From: Cellvibrionaceae bacterium
GTDB taxonomy: Bacteria > Pseudomonadota > Gammaproteobacteria > Pseudomonadales > Cellvibrionaceae
NCBI GenBank assembly: GCA_025800365.1
Contig: JAOXRT010000216.1
Location: 1 to 60,948, forward strand
DNA length: 60,948 bases
Direction of reading: 5' to 3'
Shown here: one piece after another, positions 31,235-40,440 of the stretch
Layout: each line of letters opens with the position of its first letter
Numbering within the stretch: the stretch's first letter is position 1
The notes under the pieces: generated by a model
What the model was told of the DNA's origin: nothing
What the model saw: only the letters and a program-made list of their open reading frames with translations
The model's database searches: none
Made by a program: the position numbers and the translations under genes

Positions 31235-32495
31235 CACCAAACACTATCCACTTTTGAGAAGTAAGCCCTTGCAGACCAACAGGACCTCGAGCATGAATTT
31301 TATCCGTCGAGATACCAATTTCTGCACCTAAGCCATACTCAAAGCCATCGGCAAAGCGAGTAGAGGCATTGGCCATAACCGACGCCGAATCAACCTGAGC
31401 TAAAAATAACCGAATACGACTATAGTCTTCACTCACTATACTCTCTGTGTGACCCGAGCTGTGGCGTGCGATATGGGCAATTGCCTCGGCCATATCGCGC
31501 ACTACTTTTACCGCCAACACTGGAGCCAAATACTCCGTATCCCAATCTTCTGGGCTTGCTTGAACGAGCAAGTCACTGTCGGCCTCACTAAATTCAAGAA
31601 GCTTTGAGTAAGAAGCTTCACAGGCTCGCAGCTGCACACCTTTATTCCAGTAAGCTTTTGCCAAATCCGCTAAAAACCCACCCGACAAATCTTCATGTAT
31701 GAGCAAAGTCTCCATCGCATTACAAACACCATAACGGTGTGTTTTGGCATTAACGGCAATAGCTTTTGCCTTATCCAAATCAGCCTTATCATCAAGGTAG
31801 ACATGACATATGCCATCAAGATGCTTAATAACATTTACCTTAGCCTCATTGCTTATTCTCTCGATTAGGCCTCGGCCTCCACGAGGAACGATGACATCGA
31901 CAAATTCCGGCATAGTAATCATCGCCGAAACGGCTGCTCGGTCTGTAGTTTCAATAACCTGCACAGTATTTTCAGGCAGCCCTGCTGAGGCCAAGCCCGC
32001 TGTGATGCATTTAGCAATTGCCTGATTCGAATGAAATGCCTCCTTGCCACCGCGCAATATCGTGGCATTGCCTGATTTTAAGCATAAGCTGGCCGCATCA
32101 ATGGTCACATTAGGACGCGACTCATAAATAATCCCGACTACTCCAAGCGGCACACGCATCTTGCCAACCTGAATACCGCTCGGACGATAACTCATATCAC
32201 TGATTTCGCCACAGGGGTCCGGCAGAGCAGCTACCTGCTGCAAGCCCTCTACCATCTGATCAATGCCAGCTTCTGTAATCGCCAAGCGATCCAATAAAGC
32301 GTCTTCTAAGCCAGATTCTCGTCCCAGCTGCAAGTCAGTATCATTGGCTTGTAAAATTTGTTCTTGCTGAGCCTTAAGCTCGGCAGCTATTGCAAGCAAG
32401 GCCTGATTCTTTTGGCCGCTATCAGCCAAGAGTAGCTCCCGCGAAGCCGCTCTTGCCTGCTGCCCCAACTGGCGCATATAACTATCAATATTCAT
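31215..32495 (-). CDS. proA: Gamma-glutamyl phosphate reductase
   Basis: A 426-residue NADPH-dependent enzyme of the aldehyde-dehydrogenase fold that reduces gamma-glutamyl phosphate to glutamate semialdehyde for proline synthesis. Visible motifs are [45 protein letters not shown] and the catalytic cysteine in [10 protein letters not shown]. Heads the proA-nadD-rsfS-rlmH-mrdA-rodA run on the minus strand. Confidence 0.97.
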   Translation of the reverse strand: MNIDSYMRQLGQQARAASRELLLADSGQKNQALLAIAAELKAQQEQILQANDTDLQLGRESGLEDALLDRLAITEAGIDQMVEGLQQVAALPDPCGEISDMSYRPSGIQVGKMRVPLGVVGIIYESRPNVTIDAASLCLKSGNATILRGGKEAFHSNQAIAKCITAGLASAGLPENTVQVIETTDRAAVSAMITMPEFVDVIVPRGGRGLIERISNEAKVNVIKHLDGICHVYLDDKADLDKAKAIAVNAKTHRYGVCNAMETLLIHEDLSGGFLADLAKAYWNKGVQLRACEASYSKLLEFSEADSDLLVQASPEDWDTEYLAPVLAVKVVRDMAEAIAHIARHSSGHTESIVSEDYSRIRLFLAQVDSASVMANASTRFADGFEYGLGAEIGISTDKIHARGPVGLQGLTSQKWIVFGDGHIRN

Positions 32496-32968
32496 AACTT
32501 TGCTATTTACTTGGTAAATTTATTGGCTTGTATTTTCAAGCTTTTGGCCCGTGACAGAAGCGGTTTACCACCAGCCTTCGAATAAGCGAGCATAACTAAG
32601 CATTATACCTTGTTTCAGGGCAGCTGACTGCGCTGAACCGATAGCAATTTTCGGCACCTTTTAATTGCCCATATAGGCACCTTAAAGCAACAATAAACGC
32701 CAAATTTCAGCCAAGGTTCAGGGAAACACTTTTAGCCTGATACTCTGATCTGGTTGATCACACAAAAAGGCAAGCAAGGCGGCACATATAACCGGCCGAC
32801 ATTTCAGGCATTCCGGTGTAAGATAGCCTTAGACGTAGTTGCAGGCGCCAAAGCCAAATGCGGCGCCATAACAGCACTGATTAAAATAAGAGGCAAATAT
32901 CGCCCGCAATCAGCTCGCTTGTTCTAGACTGCTTAATAGCAGCCAATGCTCTAACCGGAACACATTAA
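32496..32968. other. 473-bp divergent intergenic region
   Basis: Separates proA (minus) from the PepSY gene (plus) and must hold both promoters. I see two direct copies of GGCACCTT at 32653-32660 and 32676-32683, 23 bp apart, possibly a response-regulator site, and a GATC-containing dyad near 32745-32760. No strong sigma-70 hexamer pair and no gene could be supported. Confidence 0.4.
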
Positions 32969-33286
32969 ATGACACAGCATCGAATCCTAATCGCTTCGTT
33001 TTTCGCACTTATAGGCCTTGCCTTGCCACTAAGCGGAGCGGCCAATAGCGATAAATCGCTAACGGCCGACAAGCTTGCTCTTGAGCAGCGGATAATGTTT
33101 CAGCTAGCCAAAGCCGGTAGCAAAGACGACGGTAAAGCGACCCCAAACGGCCAGGCAAAAGCCGCACAGAAGGCCCTTAAAAAGTCCAAGGGGAAAGTTC
33201 TCAAAGTTCAAAGAGGACAGGCCGGATACACTGTGAAAGTACTTACAGCCTCTGGTAAAGTACAACAAATATGGATTGCCGATTAA
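32969..33286 (+). CDS. Small periplasmic PepSY-like protein
   Basis: A 105-residue protein with a signal peptide (LIASFFALIGLALPLSGAANS) and a C-terminal PepSY-type domain: AAQKALKKSKGKVLKVQRGQAGYTVKVL followed by SGKVQQIWID. Small PepSY proteins beside PhoP/PhoQ- or ColR/S-like systems are common in pseudomonads and are thought to modulate the sensor. It precedes the response regulator by about 100 bp on the same strand. Function here is inferred from this neighbourhood. Confidence 0.8.
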   Translation: MTQHRILIASFFALIGLALPLSGAANSDKSLTADKLALEQRIMFQLAKAGSKDDGKATPNGQAKAAQKALKKSKGKVLKVQRGQAGYTVKVLTASGKVQQIWIAD

Positions 33287-33390
33287 AACTCGACACCTGA
33301 GATGCCCTAAATACAAACAGGCATCATAAAACAAAAACATACGCCACATCCGACTATGCGCCGTGGCGAAAGATCATTACGAGACCAGTT

Positions 33391-34071
33391 ATGCGCTTAC
33401 TTGTTGTCGAAGACGAGCCACATATCCGCGAGCAAATATGCACGCAACTCAAATCTGCGGGCTATGTTAGCGATGCCTGCGGTGATGGCCGCGAAGCGAT
33501 TTTTTTAGGTACTGAGCACCCATATGATCTGGCGATCATAGATCTGGGCCTACCCGAAGTTGATGGCTTAGAGGTGGTAAAGACGCTTCGCGCAGAAGGC
33601 AAAAAATTCCCAATCTTAATCCTAACAGCTCGTGGTAATTGGCAGGATAAGGTGGAAGGTCTCGAAGCCGGCGCCGACGACTATGTCGTTAAGCCATTTC
33701 AAAACGAAGAATTACTCGCCAGAATCAATGCTCTGCTCCGCCGCGCGGCAGGCCACGCCAGCCCAAGCCTAGATTATGGCCCACTAGTCATCAATACCAC
33801 CGCCAAAACTGTAAGCAGAGATGGCAATAAGCTGGAACTCACCAGCTTCGAATATAACACCCTTGAGTACTTGGCACTCAATGCGGGCAAGCTGGTTTCC
33901 AAAACTGAACTAACAGAACACCTCTACGATCAAGATTTCGATCGTGATAGTAATGTTATCGAAGTTTTTATTGGCCGCCTAAGAAAGAAAATCGACCCCA
34001 ATGGCGATTTAAAACCTATCGATACGGTTCGTGGCCAAGGCTATCGATTTGCTTTGGAAACACAAAATTAA
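33391..34071 (+). CDS. OmpR/PhoP-family response regulator
   Basis: A 226-residue regulator. The receiver domain has acidic pocket VVEDEP, phosphoacceptor D51 in IIDLGLPEVDGL, T79 and K101 in YVVKPF. The winged-helix domain (about 125-224) includes ELTSFEYNTLEYLALNAGKLVSK and VFIGRLRKKI...DTVRGQGYRF, typical of PhoP/QseB-type regulators. It is followed after 12 nt by its sensor kinase. The upstream PepSY gene is a likely target or partner. Confidence 0.94.
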   Translation: MRLLVVEDEPHIREQICTQLKSAGYVSDACGDGREAIFLGTEHPYDLAIIDLGLPEVDGLEVVKTLRAEGKKFPILILTARGNWQDKVEGLEAGADDYVVKPFQNEELLARINALLRRAAGHASPSLDYGPLVINTTAKTVSRDGNKLELTSFEYNTLEYLALNAGKLVSKTELTEHLYDQDFDRDSNVIEVFIGRLRKKIDPNGDLKPIDTVRGQGYRFALETQN

Positions 34072-34083
34072 GGCTTCATTCCT

Positions 34084-35430
34084 TTGCGTCTATTTCGCTC
34101 TCTTGCCTCCCGCTTTACCCTAGCGTCACTTTTGGTTTTACCTGCAGTACTAGGGCTAAGCGGCTATATGCTCGACCAAGCCTTTCAACGCAGCTTAACT
34201 ACCGCTGAAAAGAATCGCCTTAACAGCCAGATGTACCTGCTGCTTGGCTCAATAGATATCAGCGCGGGCCAGCCCAAGCTATCACAGGAATTAAATGACC
34301 CTGACTTTAGCCGCCCCGGCTCTGGTCTATATGCCTGGGTGCATACCCCCCTTGGTATGCAATGGCAATCCCCATCCGTTTTGTTTCCAACGCCCAGCAA
34401 CTTGATGCCCCAAGTTATCGAGGCTGGGACACAGCATTTCGAAGAGATAAGACATAGCAGCCAAGGTCGCGTTTTCAGCTTGCGCTTTGACGTGGAATGG
34501 GAAAGCAAAGATGGCAACCTTCCCATTCGACTGACCATATGGAGAGATAGCGCCATCTGGAACGCCGAGCTAAGCACTTATCGGCAACAACTTGGCCAAT
34601 GGCTTGGCAGCTTGGGCATCTTTATTATTTTTGCACAACTACTCATCATGCGCTGGGGGTTGCAACCATTAAAACGGTTAAAAGATGATATTGATAAACT
34701 GAGAGAATCTTCAGAGCAACAACTGCCAGGAAATTATCCCTCAGAAATCATCCCGGTAACCCATAGTTTAAATCAGGTACTGGCCAATCAAAGCCAACAA
34801 AGCGAACGCTACAAGAATACCTTAAATGACTTGGCCCACAGTCTGAAAACACCGCTGGCGGTAATCTCAGGTTTCGCCCAACAAGACCCCGAGTTTGAAA
34901 AGAAGCTAGCTGACCCCCTGCGTCGTATGGACGAGATTATCAGCCACCAGCTCAACCGTGCCAGCCTAGGCGCAAAGATAAACATCAACCACAGCATTGA
35001 CCTGCGCCAACTTTGCAAGCGCTTGATTACCGCCCTAGGCAAAGTGTACGGCCGAGATGAAAAAGATTTTTCATTATTGATTCCTGCGGACTGTCGCATT
35101 CAAGGCGAAGAAGCTGACTTTATGGAGTTAATGGGTAACCTGCTCGACAATGCCTGTAAATACGGACGCCGACAGGTATTTGTTGACGCCGAGGAGATGG
35201 ATGGGCAATGGGTAATCCGCGTGGAGGATGACGGACCTGGCGTAGCGGGCAACCAAAGACAAAGCATTCTTACCCGCGGCCAACGGGCTGACACCGCCAA
35301 TAAAGGTCAAGGAATTGGTTTAGCAGTAGCAATTGATATCGTAAGCGCCTACAGCGGCAGCGTAGAGGTTGGCCGCTCTCCAATATTGGGGGGAGCTTCT
35401 TTTATTCTGACCCTTCCGGTGCAGCGCTAG
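34084..35430 (+). CDS. PhoQ-like sensor histidine kinase (TTG start)
   Basis: A 448-residue membrane kinase: membrane segment ~10-30, periplasmic sensor ~32-172, second membrane segment ~175-190, HAMP-like linker, then a PhoQ-style H-box NDLAHSLKTPLAV (H252), N-box LMGNLLDNACKYG, and G-boxes VEDDGPGV and GQGIGLAVA. The only start matching the conserved N-terminus is TTG at 34084, with AAGG about 10 nt upstream. It overlaps the convergent exosortase-associated gene by 29 bp at their 3' ends. The signal is unknown; PhoQ kin sense divalent cations or envelope stress. Confidence 0.92.
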   Translation: MRLFRSLASRFTLASLLVLPAVLGLSGYMLDQAFQRSLTTAEKNRLNSQMYLLLGSIDISAGQPKLSQELNDPDFSRPGSGLYAWVHTPLGMQWQSPSVLFPTPSNLMPQVIEAGTQHFEEIRHSSQGRVFSLRFDVEWESKDGNLPIRLTIWRDSAIWNAELSTYRQQLGQWLGSLGIFIIFAQLLIMRWGLQPLKRLKDDIDKLRESSEQQLPGNYPSEIIPVTHSLNQVLANQSQQSERYKNTLNDLAHSLKTPLAVISGFAQQDPEFEKKLADPLRRMDEIISHQLNRASLGAKININHSIDLRQLCKRLITALGKVYGRDEKDFSLLIPADCRIQGEEADFMELMGNLLDNACKYGRRQVFVDAEEMDGQWVIRVEDDGPGVAGNQRQSILTRGQRADTANKGQGIGLAVAIDIVSAYSGSVEVGRSPILGGASFILTLPVQR

Positions 35431-36052
35431 GCACCTCTGCCTTGCTTACTCCAGAAACAAACAGGCTTTGTAATTGCTGCTGATTTGTTATTACCCATAA
35501 AAAAACCGGCACCAAAACAGGCAACATCAAAGTGGCCAACTGAAAACCAAGGGCAATAAAGTCTCGCGAGGCATACCAGTAGCGATTGGTTTCAATAAAT
35601 GCTCCGCCAAGTCCAACCATTACGGACTTAGCGCAAAGAAAGACCATGCTTACAATAATAACAAGGTACATAACGAGCAAGGATATAGCGATATGCTTTT
35701 TAGGCTGCCAATTCCACAGAGCTGCTTGCAAAGCAAAAAAGAATGGTACGGAATAGCTCAACACACGAACATTAGACTCGAAAGCCAAGGCATAACCTGC
35801 AGCTCGAGCGGGAACCAAGCGCCCCTGAACCTCTCCCCAATTGGTAGCCGCCTGCAAACTACCATCTAGCAGCTGCAAGCTATGAAAGGACTCAGGTAAA
35901 AGCAACGCCAACAACCAGCCTGCAGTATCTACCGCTGGCTGCAACCACCAATCACCAATAAACCACCAAAGAGCAAAGCAAGGGATCATGGCTAAAATAA
36001 TTCTTAAAAAAAATTTACCCGCACCCAATTGCTGCTCTACCTGAACACTCAT
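35402..36052 (-). CDS. Exosortase H-associated membrane protein
   Basis: A 216-residue protein with about five hydrophobic segments (around residues 14-30, 40-52, 100-112, 122-142 and 170-188). It overlaps the xrtH stop by 4 nt (ATGA), so it is coupled to it. Such a membrane partner directly follows exosortase H in many gammaproteobacteria; its molecular role is unknown. Identification rests on position and topology more than motifs. The C-terminus overlaps the kinase gene tail on the other strand. Confidence 0.7.
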   Translation of the reverse strand: MSVQVEQQLGAGKFFLRIILAMIPCFALWWFIGDWWLQPAVDTAGWLLALLLPESFHSLQLLDGSLQAATNWGEVQGRLVPARAAGYALAFESNVRVLSYSVPFFFALQAALWNWQPKKHIAISLLVMYLVIIVSMVFLCAKSVMVGLGGAFIETNRYWYASRDFIALGFQLATLMLPVLVPVFLWVITNQQQLQSLFVSGVSKAEVPSAAPEGSE

Positions 36053-36561
36053 GCAGCAGCCCCTTCAGGCTGAGCCTCTTCCTGCTCTTTGGCTATGATT
36101 CGCAACCACACCAAAAACACCGCCAGTACATCTACCATAATCAACACCGGCCATAGATATAAATGCGCCCACTCGAACACCTCCATATTCCACTGACCAA
36201 GATAAAACAAACTGATGATGCGCAAGATATTTGCAATCTGAATAGCAAAAAAACCAATCACAACAACCGCGAGTTTTTGCTTTATGGTTGCAGGGAATGC
36301 CACCGCTGCAGCGATTAGCATAATCGTCGCTTCAACCCCATTGCAGCCTGGCTCTATCGACACCGCAAAGCCATTTGCCGAGCTCTGCAGTATTTTGCCA
36401 TAGGCCAACACATCGGCATCGAAAGGGGTAATAATTGCGACGCAGATTTTAGCGATAAATGCTGTAAAAGGCAGGATCACACTTTGCTGCACAGGGCCAA
36501 GCATTTCCAAACCAAACAACACAATCAGAACGCCGAAAAACCAAGCACTGTAGCGAAGCAT
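36049..36561 (-). CDS. xrtH: Exosortase H (IPTLxxWG-CTERM-type sorting transpeptidase)
   Basis: A 170-residue, ~5-helix inner-membrane cysteine protease/transpeptidase. The exosortase triad is visible: Cys73 in EPGCNGVEA, Arg114 in IANILRIISL and His133 in EWAHLYLWP. Length and spacing fit the short XrtH group, which is believed to cleave proteins carrying an IPTLxxWG C-terminal sorting signal. No substrate with that tail was seen in this window, so targets lie elsewhere. It is translated with the next gene and follows the MMPL gene by 24 nt. Confidence 0.87.
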   Translation of the reverse strand: MLRYSAWFFGVLIVLFGLEMLGPVQQSVILPFTAFIAKICVAIITPFDADVLAYGKILQSSANGFAVSIEPGCNGVEATIMLIAAAVAFPATIKQKLAVVVIGFFAIQIANILRIISLFYLGQWNMEVFEWAHLYLWPVLIMVDVLAVFLVWLRIIAKEQEEAQPEGAAA

Positions 36562-36585
36562 GTAATTTCCTTTTAATCGCTTGTT

Positions 36586-39099
36586 CTAAGCAGACTCTGG
36601 ACCCAAAGGCTTAAATAAAATAATCAACTTGGGTAACAACACCAAAGAAGCCAAAGTTGCTGCAATCATCGAACCGCCGGTTAACAAGCCAAAATAAATC
36701 GATGGGATAAATTCTGACAGCGACAGCACTGAAAAGCCAACAATAATAGTGATCGCGGTGTAGTAAAGCGCCCTACCAATGGTGCCATGAGACCTGTGCA
36801 TGGTGGCAATATAATTACCATCCTTCGCGAACTCACGCTTAAAGCAGGTTATGTAGTGAATTTCATGATCAACGGCAATACCTACGGTAATGGCCGCAAT
36901 GGTAATCGTCATCATGTCCAGAGGAATACCTGCGATTCCCATACCACCTAAAACCATAAAAGCGGCCAGCATATTGGGCACGATAGCGATCAAAGCCAAA
37001 GAGAGCGATCTAAACAAGATAACAAACATCACCATAATGGCGATAAAGACCGCGCCCAGAGTCATGATTTGAGAATCAAACAAGCTGTTTAACATATTGT
37101 TATACAGCACCAACATACCGCTAAAATGAATCTGCTCGGGCGCAAATCCCAACTTATTAACGGCGTGATCTCGTATCTTGGCCATGATCGTCATGCGATC
37201 AAGATCAGCACTGGTTTCCACTAATCGCATGGAAATTCTTGTCTGCTCTTGCTCAAGGGCCAGGTATGGCTTAACCAAGACGTCATTAATACTATCCGGC
37301 AGAGCCTGACGAAGAATCGCCAATTCAAAATCGCTCAAGCTGCCGCCATTCACATCTTTTGCAACCTTATAGGCGATGGCCAATGATTGAACTTTACCCA
37401 CCTCAGGTAAAGACTCTAAGTAATCGTGTAAGGACTCGACCTTGCGCAAGCCTGCACTGGTAAACCAATAAACCGTATCAGCTTCGGCAGATTCATCGGC
37501 AAATAGATCATCACCGAACTCATCATCGAATTCGTCCGAGAATTCATCATCTTCTTCGGCTTCGATCTCTTCAGCTACCGCAACTTCGGGAGCCATATCG
37601 ATGATAATTTCGAGCGGCATGGTTCCACCCAAGCGACGATCAATAGCTTCCATCCCCTGATAAATTTCAGTGTCCTTATGGAAGTAATCGATAAAGCGGT
37701 TGTCCACTTTAAGCAAGCTTATGCCGTATGCCGATGCCAATGCCGCCAAAATTGAGAGCGCGATAACCAAGCCGCCACGCTGCTCCGCAAAACGCGAGAA
37801 GCTTAGGGTAAAGGCTTTCGACTGATCACCATTGTCTTTTGGATCGCCCAGAGGCCACAACATCAAACCCGCCGGCAATAGAATAAAGGCCATGCAAAAG
37901 CCAACGGCCAAACCCATGGTCATCATCCAGCCAAAATCGATAACCGGGCGGATTCCACTCACCACCAGGGAGACAAAAGCAACCACCGTGGTCAATGCCG
38001 TAAATAAACAAGGGCGCAACATATAGTGCACCATGTCCATGACTAACTGGCCTTTGCTCCAATGCGGGTGCTCACCATAGGACTCACGAAACCTCACCAC
38101 CAAATGAATAGTAATGGCTAGAGTGGTAATCAATAGTAGGGCAACGAAATTTGAGGAGATAACCGTCAGACGCCAATCCAGCCAGCTCAGCAGCCCCAAC
38201 ATCAGAACAGCCGTCAGAATACAGGTCGATAGCGGCAAAATGATAAAGCGCCATTGTCGAAAAATAACCGCTAGCAAGAGCACGATAAAAATAACGATAC
38301 CCAGACCAAAAACAATCAAGTCACTTTGGATAAAGTCAATCATATCGGCGGTGATCATAGTCACACCACCAACAAACATTTCGGCTCGATCGGAATAGGA
38401 CGTTACAACCTCCCGTACTTTAGCAACCCTAGCCTTGTCTTTAACAGCCGCCTGGGTGCGGTAATCTAAAAACTCCGCACTAACACGCTCATACTCTTGC
38501 TGCTGATCTGCACTAAGCTGCCCCGCCTTAAAAAGTGCTCGCAATTCGTCACGCTGCTTCACCAGCGCCAAGTATTTATTATCTACCTTTAGGTTCGCCA
38601 AGATTGCCGTTGTGCGACCATCTGGGCTCAGCAACATGTCGCGATAAATTGGACTATTCCAAAACTCTTGCTTGGCGAGGTCTCGGTCAACTCCTTCACT
38701 CATCAGCGTTCGAGGCTCGTCGCTTAAATCGGTCAAGCTGAGCTTGGGGCTATAAAGTAAAGGAACATCCAGCATACCCAATACAGAATCCACCCCCTCA
38801 ATTTGGGCGAGCTCATCTGACAGGCTACGCAGGTCATTGATCGATTGATCTGAAAATAAATCGGCGTTTGGGCGATAGGTAACAACTAAAAAGTCACCGC
38901 TTTGGTAACGACTATAAACCTCGCGGAAGTAATCTAAGTCTTTATCATTTTCAAGGGTAAGCGACTCCGACGAAGCATCCAGCTTGAAATTTGGCAAACC
39001 AGCTGCCGCCAAGGCAGTCAACGCTATAACCAAAATTAAACCTAACCAAGGGCGCTGAATCACTAATCCTTGGTAAAATGCCGCTAAACCTCTTAGCAT
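36586..39099 (-). CDS. MMPL/RND-family membrane transporter
   Basis: An 837-residue RND-superfamily protein with about 12 membrane helices and two large periplasmic loops, the SSD/MMPL layout. Helix-4 and helix-10 type motifs are FVALLLITTLAITIHLVVRF and IAAITVGIAVDHEIHYI, with the proton-relay aspartate in the latter. The second periplasmic loop contains a strikingly acidic insert of ~40 residues (about 37470-37590) rich in D/E/F. Such exporters move lipids or hydrophobic molecules; substrate unknown. As first gene of the xrtH transcript it may serve the exosortase pathway, which is inference from operon structure. Confidence 0.88.
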   Translation of the reverse strand: MLRGLAAFYQGLVIQRPWLGLILVIALTALAAAGLPNFKLDASSESLTLENDKDLDYFREVYSRYQSGDFLVVTYRPNADLFSDQSINDLRSLSDELAQIEGVDSVLGMLDVPLLYSPKLSLTDLSDEPRTLMSEGVDRDLAKQEFWNSPIYRDMLLSPDGRTTAILANLKVDNKYLALVKQRDELRALFKAGQLSADQQQEYERVSAEFLDYRTQAAVKDKARVAKVREVVTSYSDRAEMFVGGVTMITADMIDFIQSDLIVFGLGIVIFIVLLLAVIFRQWRFIILPLSTCILTAVLMLGLLSWLDWRLTVISSNFVALLLITTLAITIHLVVRFRESYGEHPHWSKGQLVMDMVHYMLRPCLFTALTTVVAFVSLVVSGIRPVIDFGWMMTMGLAVGFCMAFILLPAGLMLWPLGDPKDNGDQSKAFTLSFSRFAEQRGGLVIALSILAALASAYGISLLKVDNRFIDYFHKDTEIYQGMEAIDRRLGGTMPLEIIIDMAPEVAVAEEIEAEEDDEFSDEFDDEFGDDLFADESAEADTVYWFTSAGLRKVESLHDYLESLPEVGKVQSLAIAYKVAKDVNGGSLSDFELAILRQALPDSINDVLVKPYLALEQEQTRISMRLVETSADLDRMTIMAKIRDHAVNKLGFAPEQIHFSGMLVLYNNMLNSLFDSQIMTLGAVFIAIMVMFVILFRSLSLALIAIVPNMLAAFMVLGGMGIAGIPLDMMTITIAAITVGIAVDHEIHYITCFKREFAKDGNYIATMHRSHGTIGRALYYTAITIIVGFSVLSLSEFIPSIYFGLLTGGSMIAATLASLVLLPKLIILFKPLGPESA

Positions 39100-39457
39100 G
39101 ATAGACCTTATACTCCGAATTCCCCCTCCGCCGCGGGGGCTAAATTGTTACAGCCGCTGGGGCTAGATTGCTATAAAAGCCGAATAATATCCTATTGAGA
39201 CGCTAATAGCCTGAAAAAGACAGAAATTCACCGAACTTTACACCTGTGAAAACAGTAACTTAGAGCTCAGCTTACGACGATTACAGGGGCTTACTCTGAG
39301 CGACCACACAAGAACCCTTGATTTAATAGCCCAGCCAAGCCTAGCATTTACGCCCTCAGCCGCTTATTGCTATTCCAAGAGGCTCAATCATTGAGCCCCA
39401 CATTACTGAATGGTTCCACAGCGCAAGCCAACAACAGTTTAAGACAGGTCAATTTTT
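39100..39457. other. 358-bp divergent intergenic region
   Basis: Lies between the MMPL gene (minus) and the hydroxyacid dehydrogenase gene (plus). It contains a GC-rich hairpin with arms CCCCC (39122-39126) and GGGGG (39135-39139) near the MMPL start, and a perfect 7-bp hairpin at 39381-39397. No gene is apparent. Confidence 0.4.
39381..39397. promoter_or_regulatory. Perfect dyad upstream of the hydroxyacid dehydrogenase gene
   Basis: GGCTCAA (39381-39387), TCA loop, TTGAGCC (39391-39397). It is a 7-bp inverted repeat 60 bp before the dehydrogenase ATG with no T-run after it, so it looks more like an operator than a terminator. The binding protein is unknown. Confidence 0.4.
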
Positions 39458-40414
39458 ATGCACAACGCCGTAATTCTCGATGCCGATAGTCTAGGCCCAA
39501 AAGACCTAGATCTGAGCCCACTACTCGACCAAGTAGAGCATTGGGAGATACACGGCACAACGAACATGAAAGAGCGACTAAGCCGCTGTCAAAATGCAGA
39601 GCTAATTGTCAGCAACAAGGTGCTTCTTGACGAAGAATTAATCTCAGCCTGCCCCCAATTAAAACTCATTTTAATTGCCGCCACAGGCAGTAATAACGTA
39701 GACCTTAAGGCCGCCAAAAAACACGGCGTACGAGTATGCAATGTGGCAGGCTACGGGACCGCCAGCGTCGCACAACACTGCTGGGCGATGATTCTCAATC
39801 TAGCCACTCAGTTGAATCGCTACCATCAGGCGTGCCGAGAAGGCCAATGGAGTCAAAGCCCTTTCTTTTGCATGCTGGATTTTCCAATTACCGAACTCAG
39901 TGGTAAAACACTTGGGATTATTGGGCACGGCAGTATTGGCAAAGCGGTTGCCGACATAGGCAAAGCCTTTGGCATGAAGATCTTAGTTGCCGCGCGCAAA
40001 GGAGGAGCCGCGCAACCGCCGCGAGTAGACTTTAACAAGCTATTGGAACAAAGCGACGTTATCAGCCTGCACTGCCCACTCAATGAAGATACCTTGTCGC
40101 TGATTAGCAAAGCCGAGCTGGCAGTCATGAAAAACAGCGCATTGCTGATCAACGTATCACGCGGCGGGCTCATCGATGAAGCAGCGTTACAAAACGCACT
40201 AGAATCTAATCAAATTGCTGGTGCAGCGCTAGATACCCTCAGCCAGGAACCTCCCTCAGCCGATCACCCTTTGCTGCATTTGGATGATCAAAACTTACTA
40301 CTGAGCCCCCACTCTGCATGGGGCAGCCAAGAAGCCAGGCAAAGGCTGTTAAACATTATGGCTGCCAACCTCGAGAGTTTTATAGCTGGCCGAGAACAAA
40401 ATGTTTTAGCCTAA
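39458..40414 (+). CDS. D-2-hydroxyacid dehydrogenase, glycerate dehydrogenase-like
   Basis: A 318-residue NAD(P)-dependent enzyme reducing 2-oxoacids such as hydroxypyruvate or glyoxylate. The dinucleotide fold is GKTLGIIGHGSIGKAVADIGKAFGM. The catalytic Arg lies in NVSRGGLIDE, the Glu in LSQEPPS and the His in LSPHSAWG. The pattern CNVAGYGTASVAQHCWAMIL resembles HprA-type glycerate dehydrogenases. Monocistronic and convergent with ubiX. Exact substrate unproven. Confidence 0.9.
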   Translation: MHNAVILDADSLGPKDLDLSPLLDQVEHWEIHGTTNMKERLSRCQNAELIVSNKVLLDEELISACPQLKLILIAATGSNNVDLKAAKKHGVRVCNVAGYGTASVAQHCWAMILNLATQLNRYHQACREGQWSQSPFFCMLDFPITELSGKTLGIIGHGSIGKAVADIGKAFGMKILVAARKGGAAQPPRVDFNKLLEQSDVISLHCPLNEDTLSLISKAELAVMKNSALLINVSRGGLIDEAALQNALESNQIAGAALDTLSQEPPSADHPLLHLDDQNLLLSPHSAWGSQEARQRLLNIMAANLESFIAGREQNVLA

Positions 40415-40440
40415 AGGCCTGACATCACCAATAGGCTCTA

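Noticed and set aside
36049-36561. A substrate for exosortase H inside the window
   Set aside because: I looked for IPTLxxWG-type C-terminal tails in the listed proteins and saw none; the adhesin's C-terminus is outside the window.
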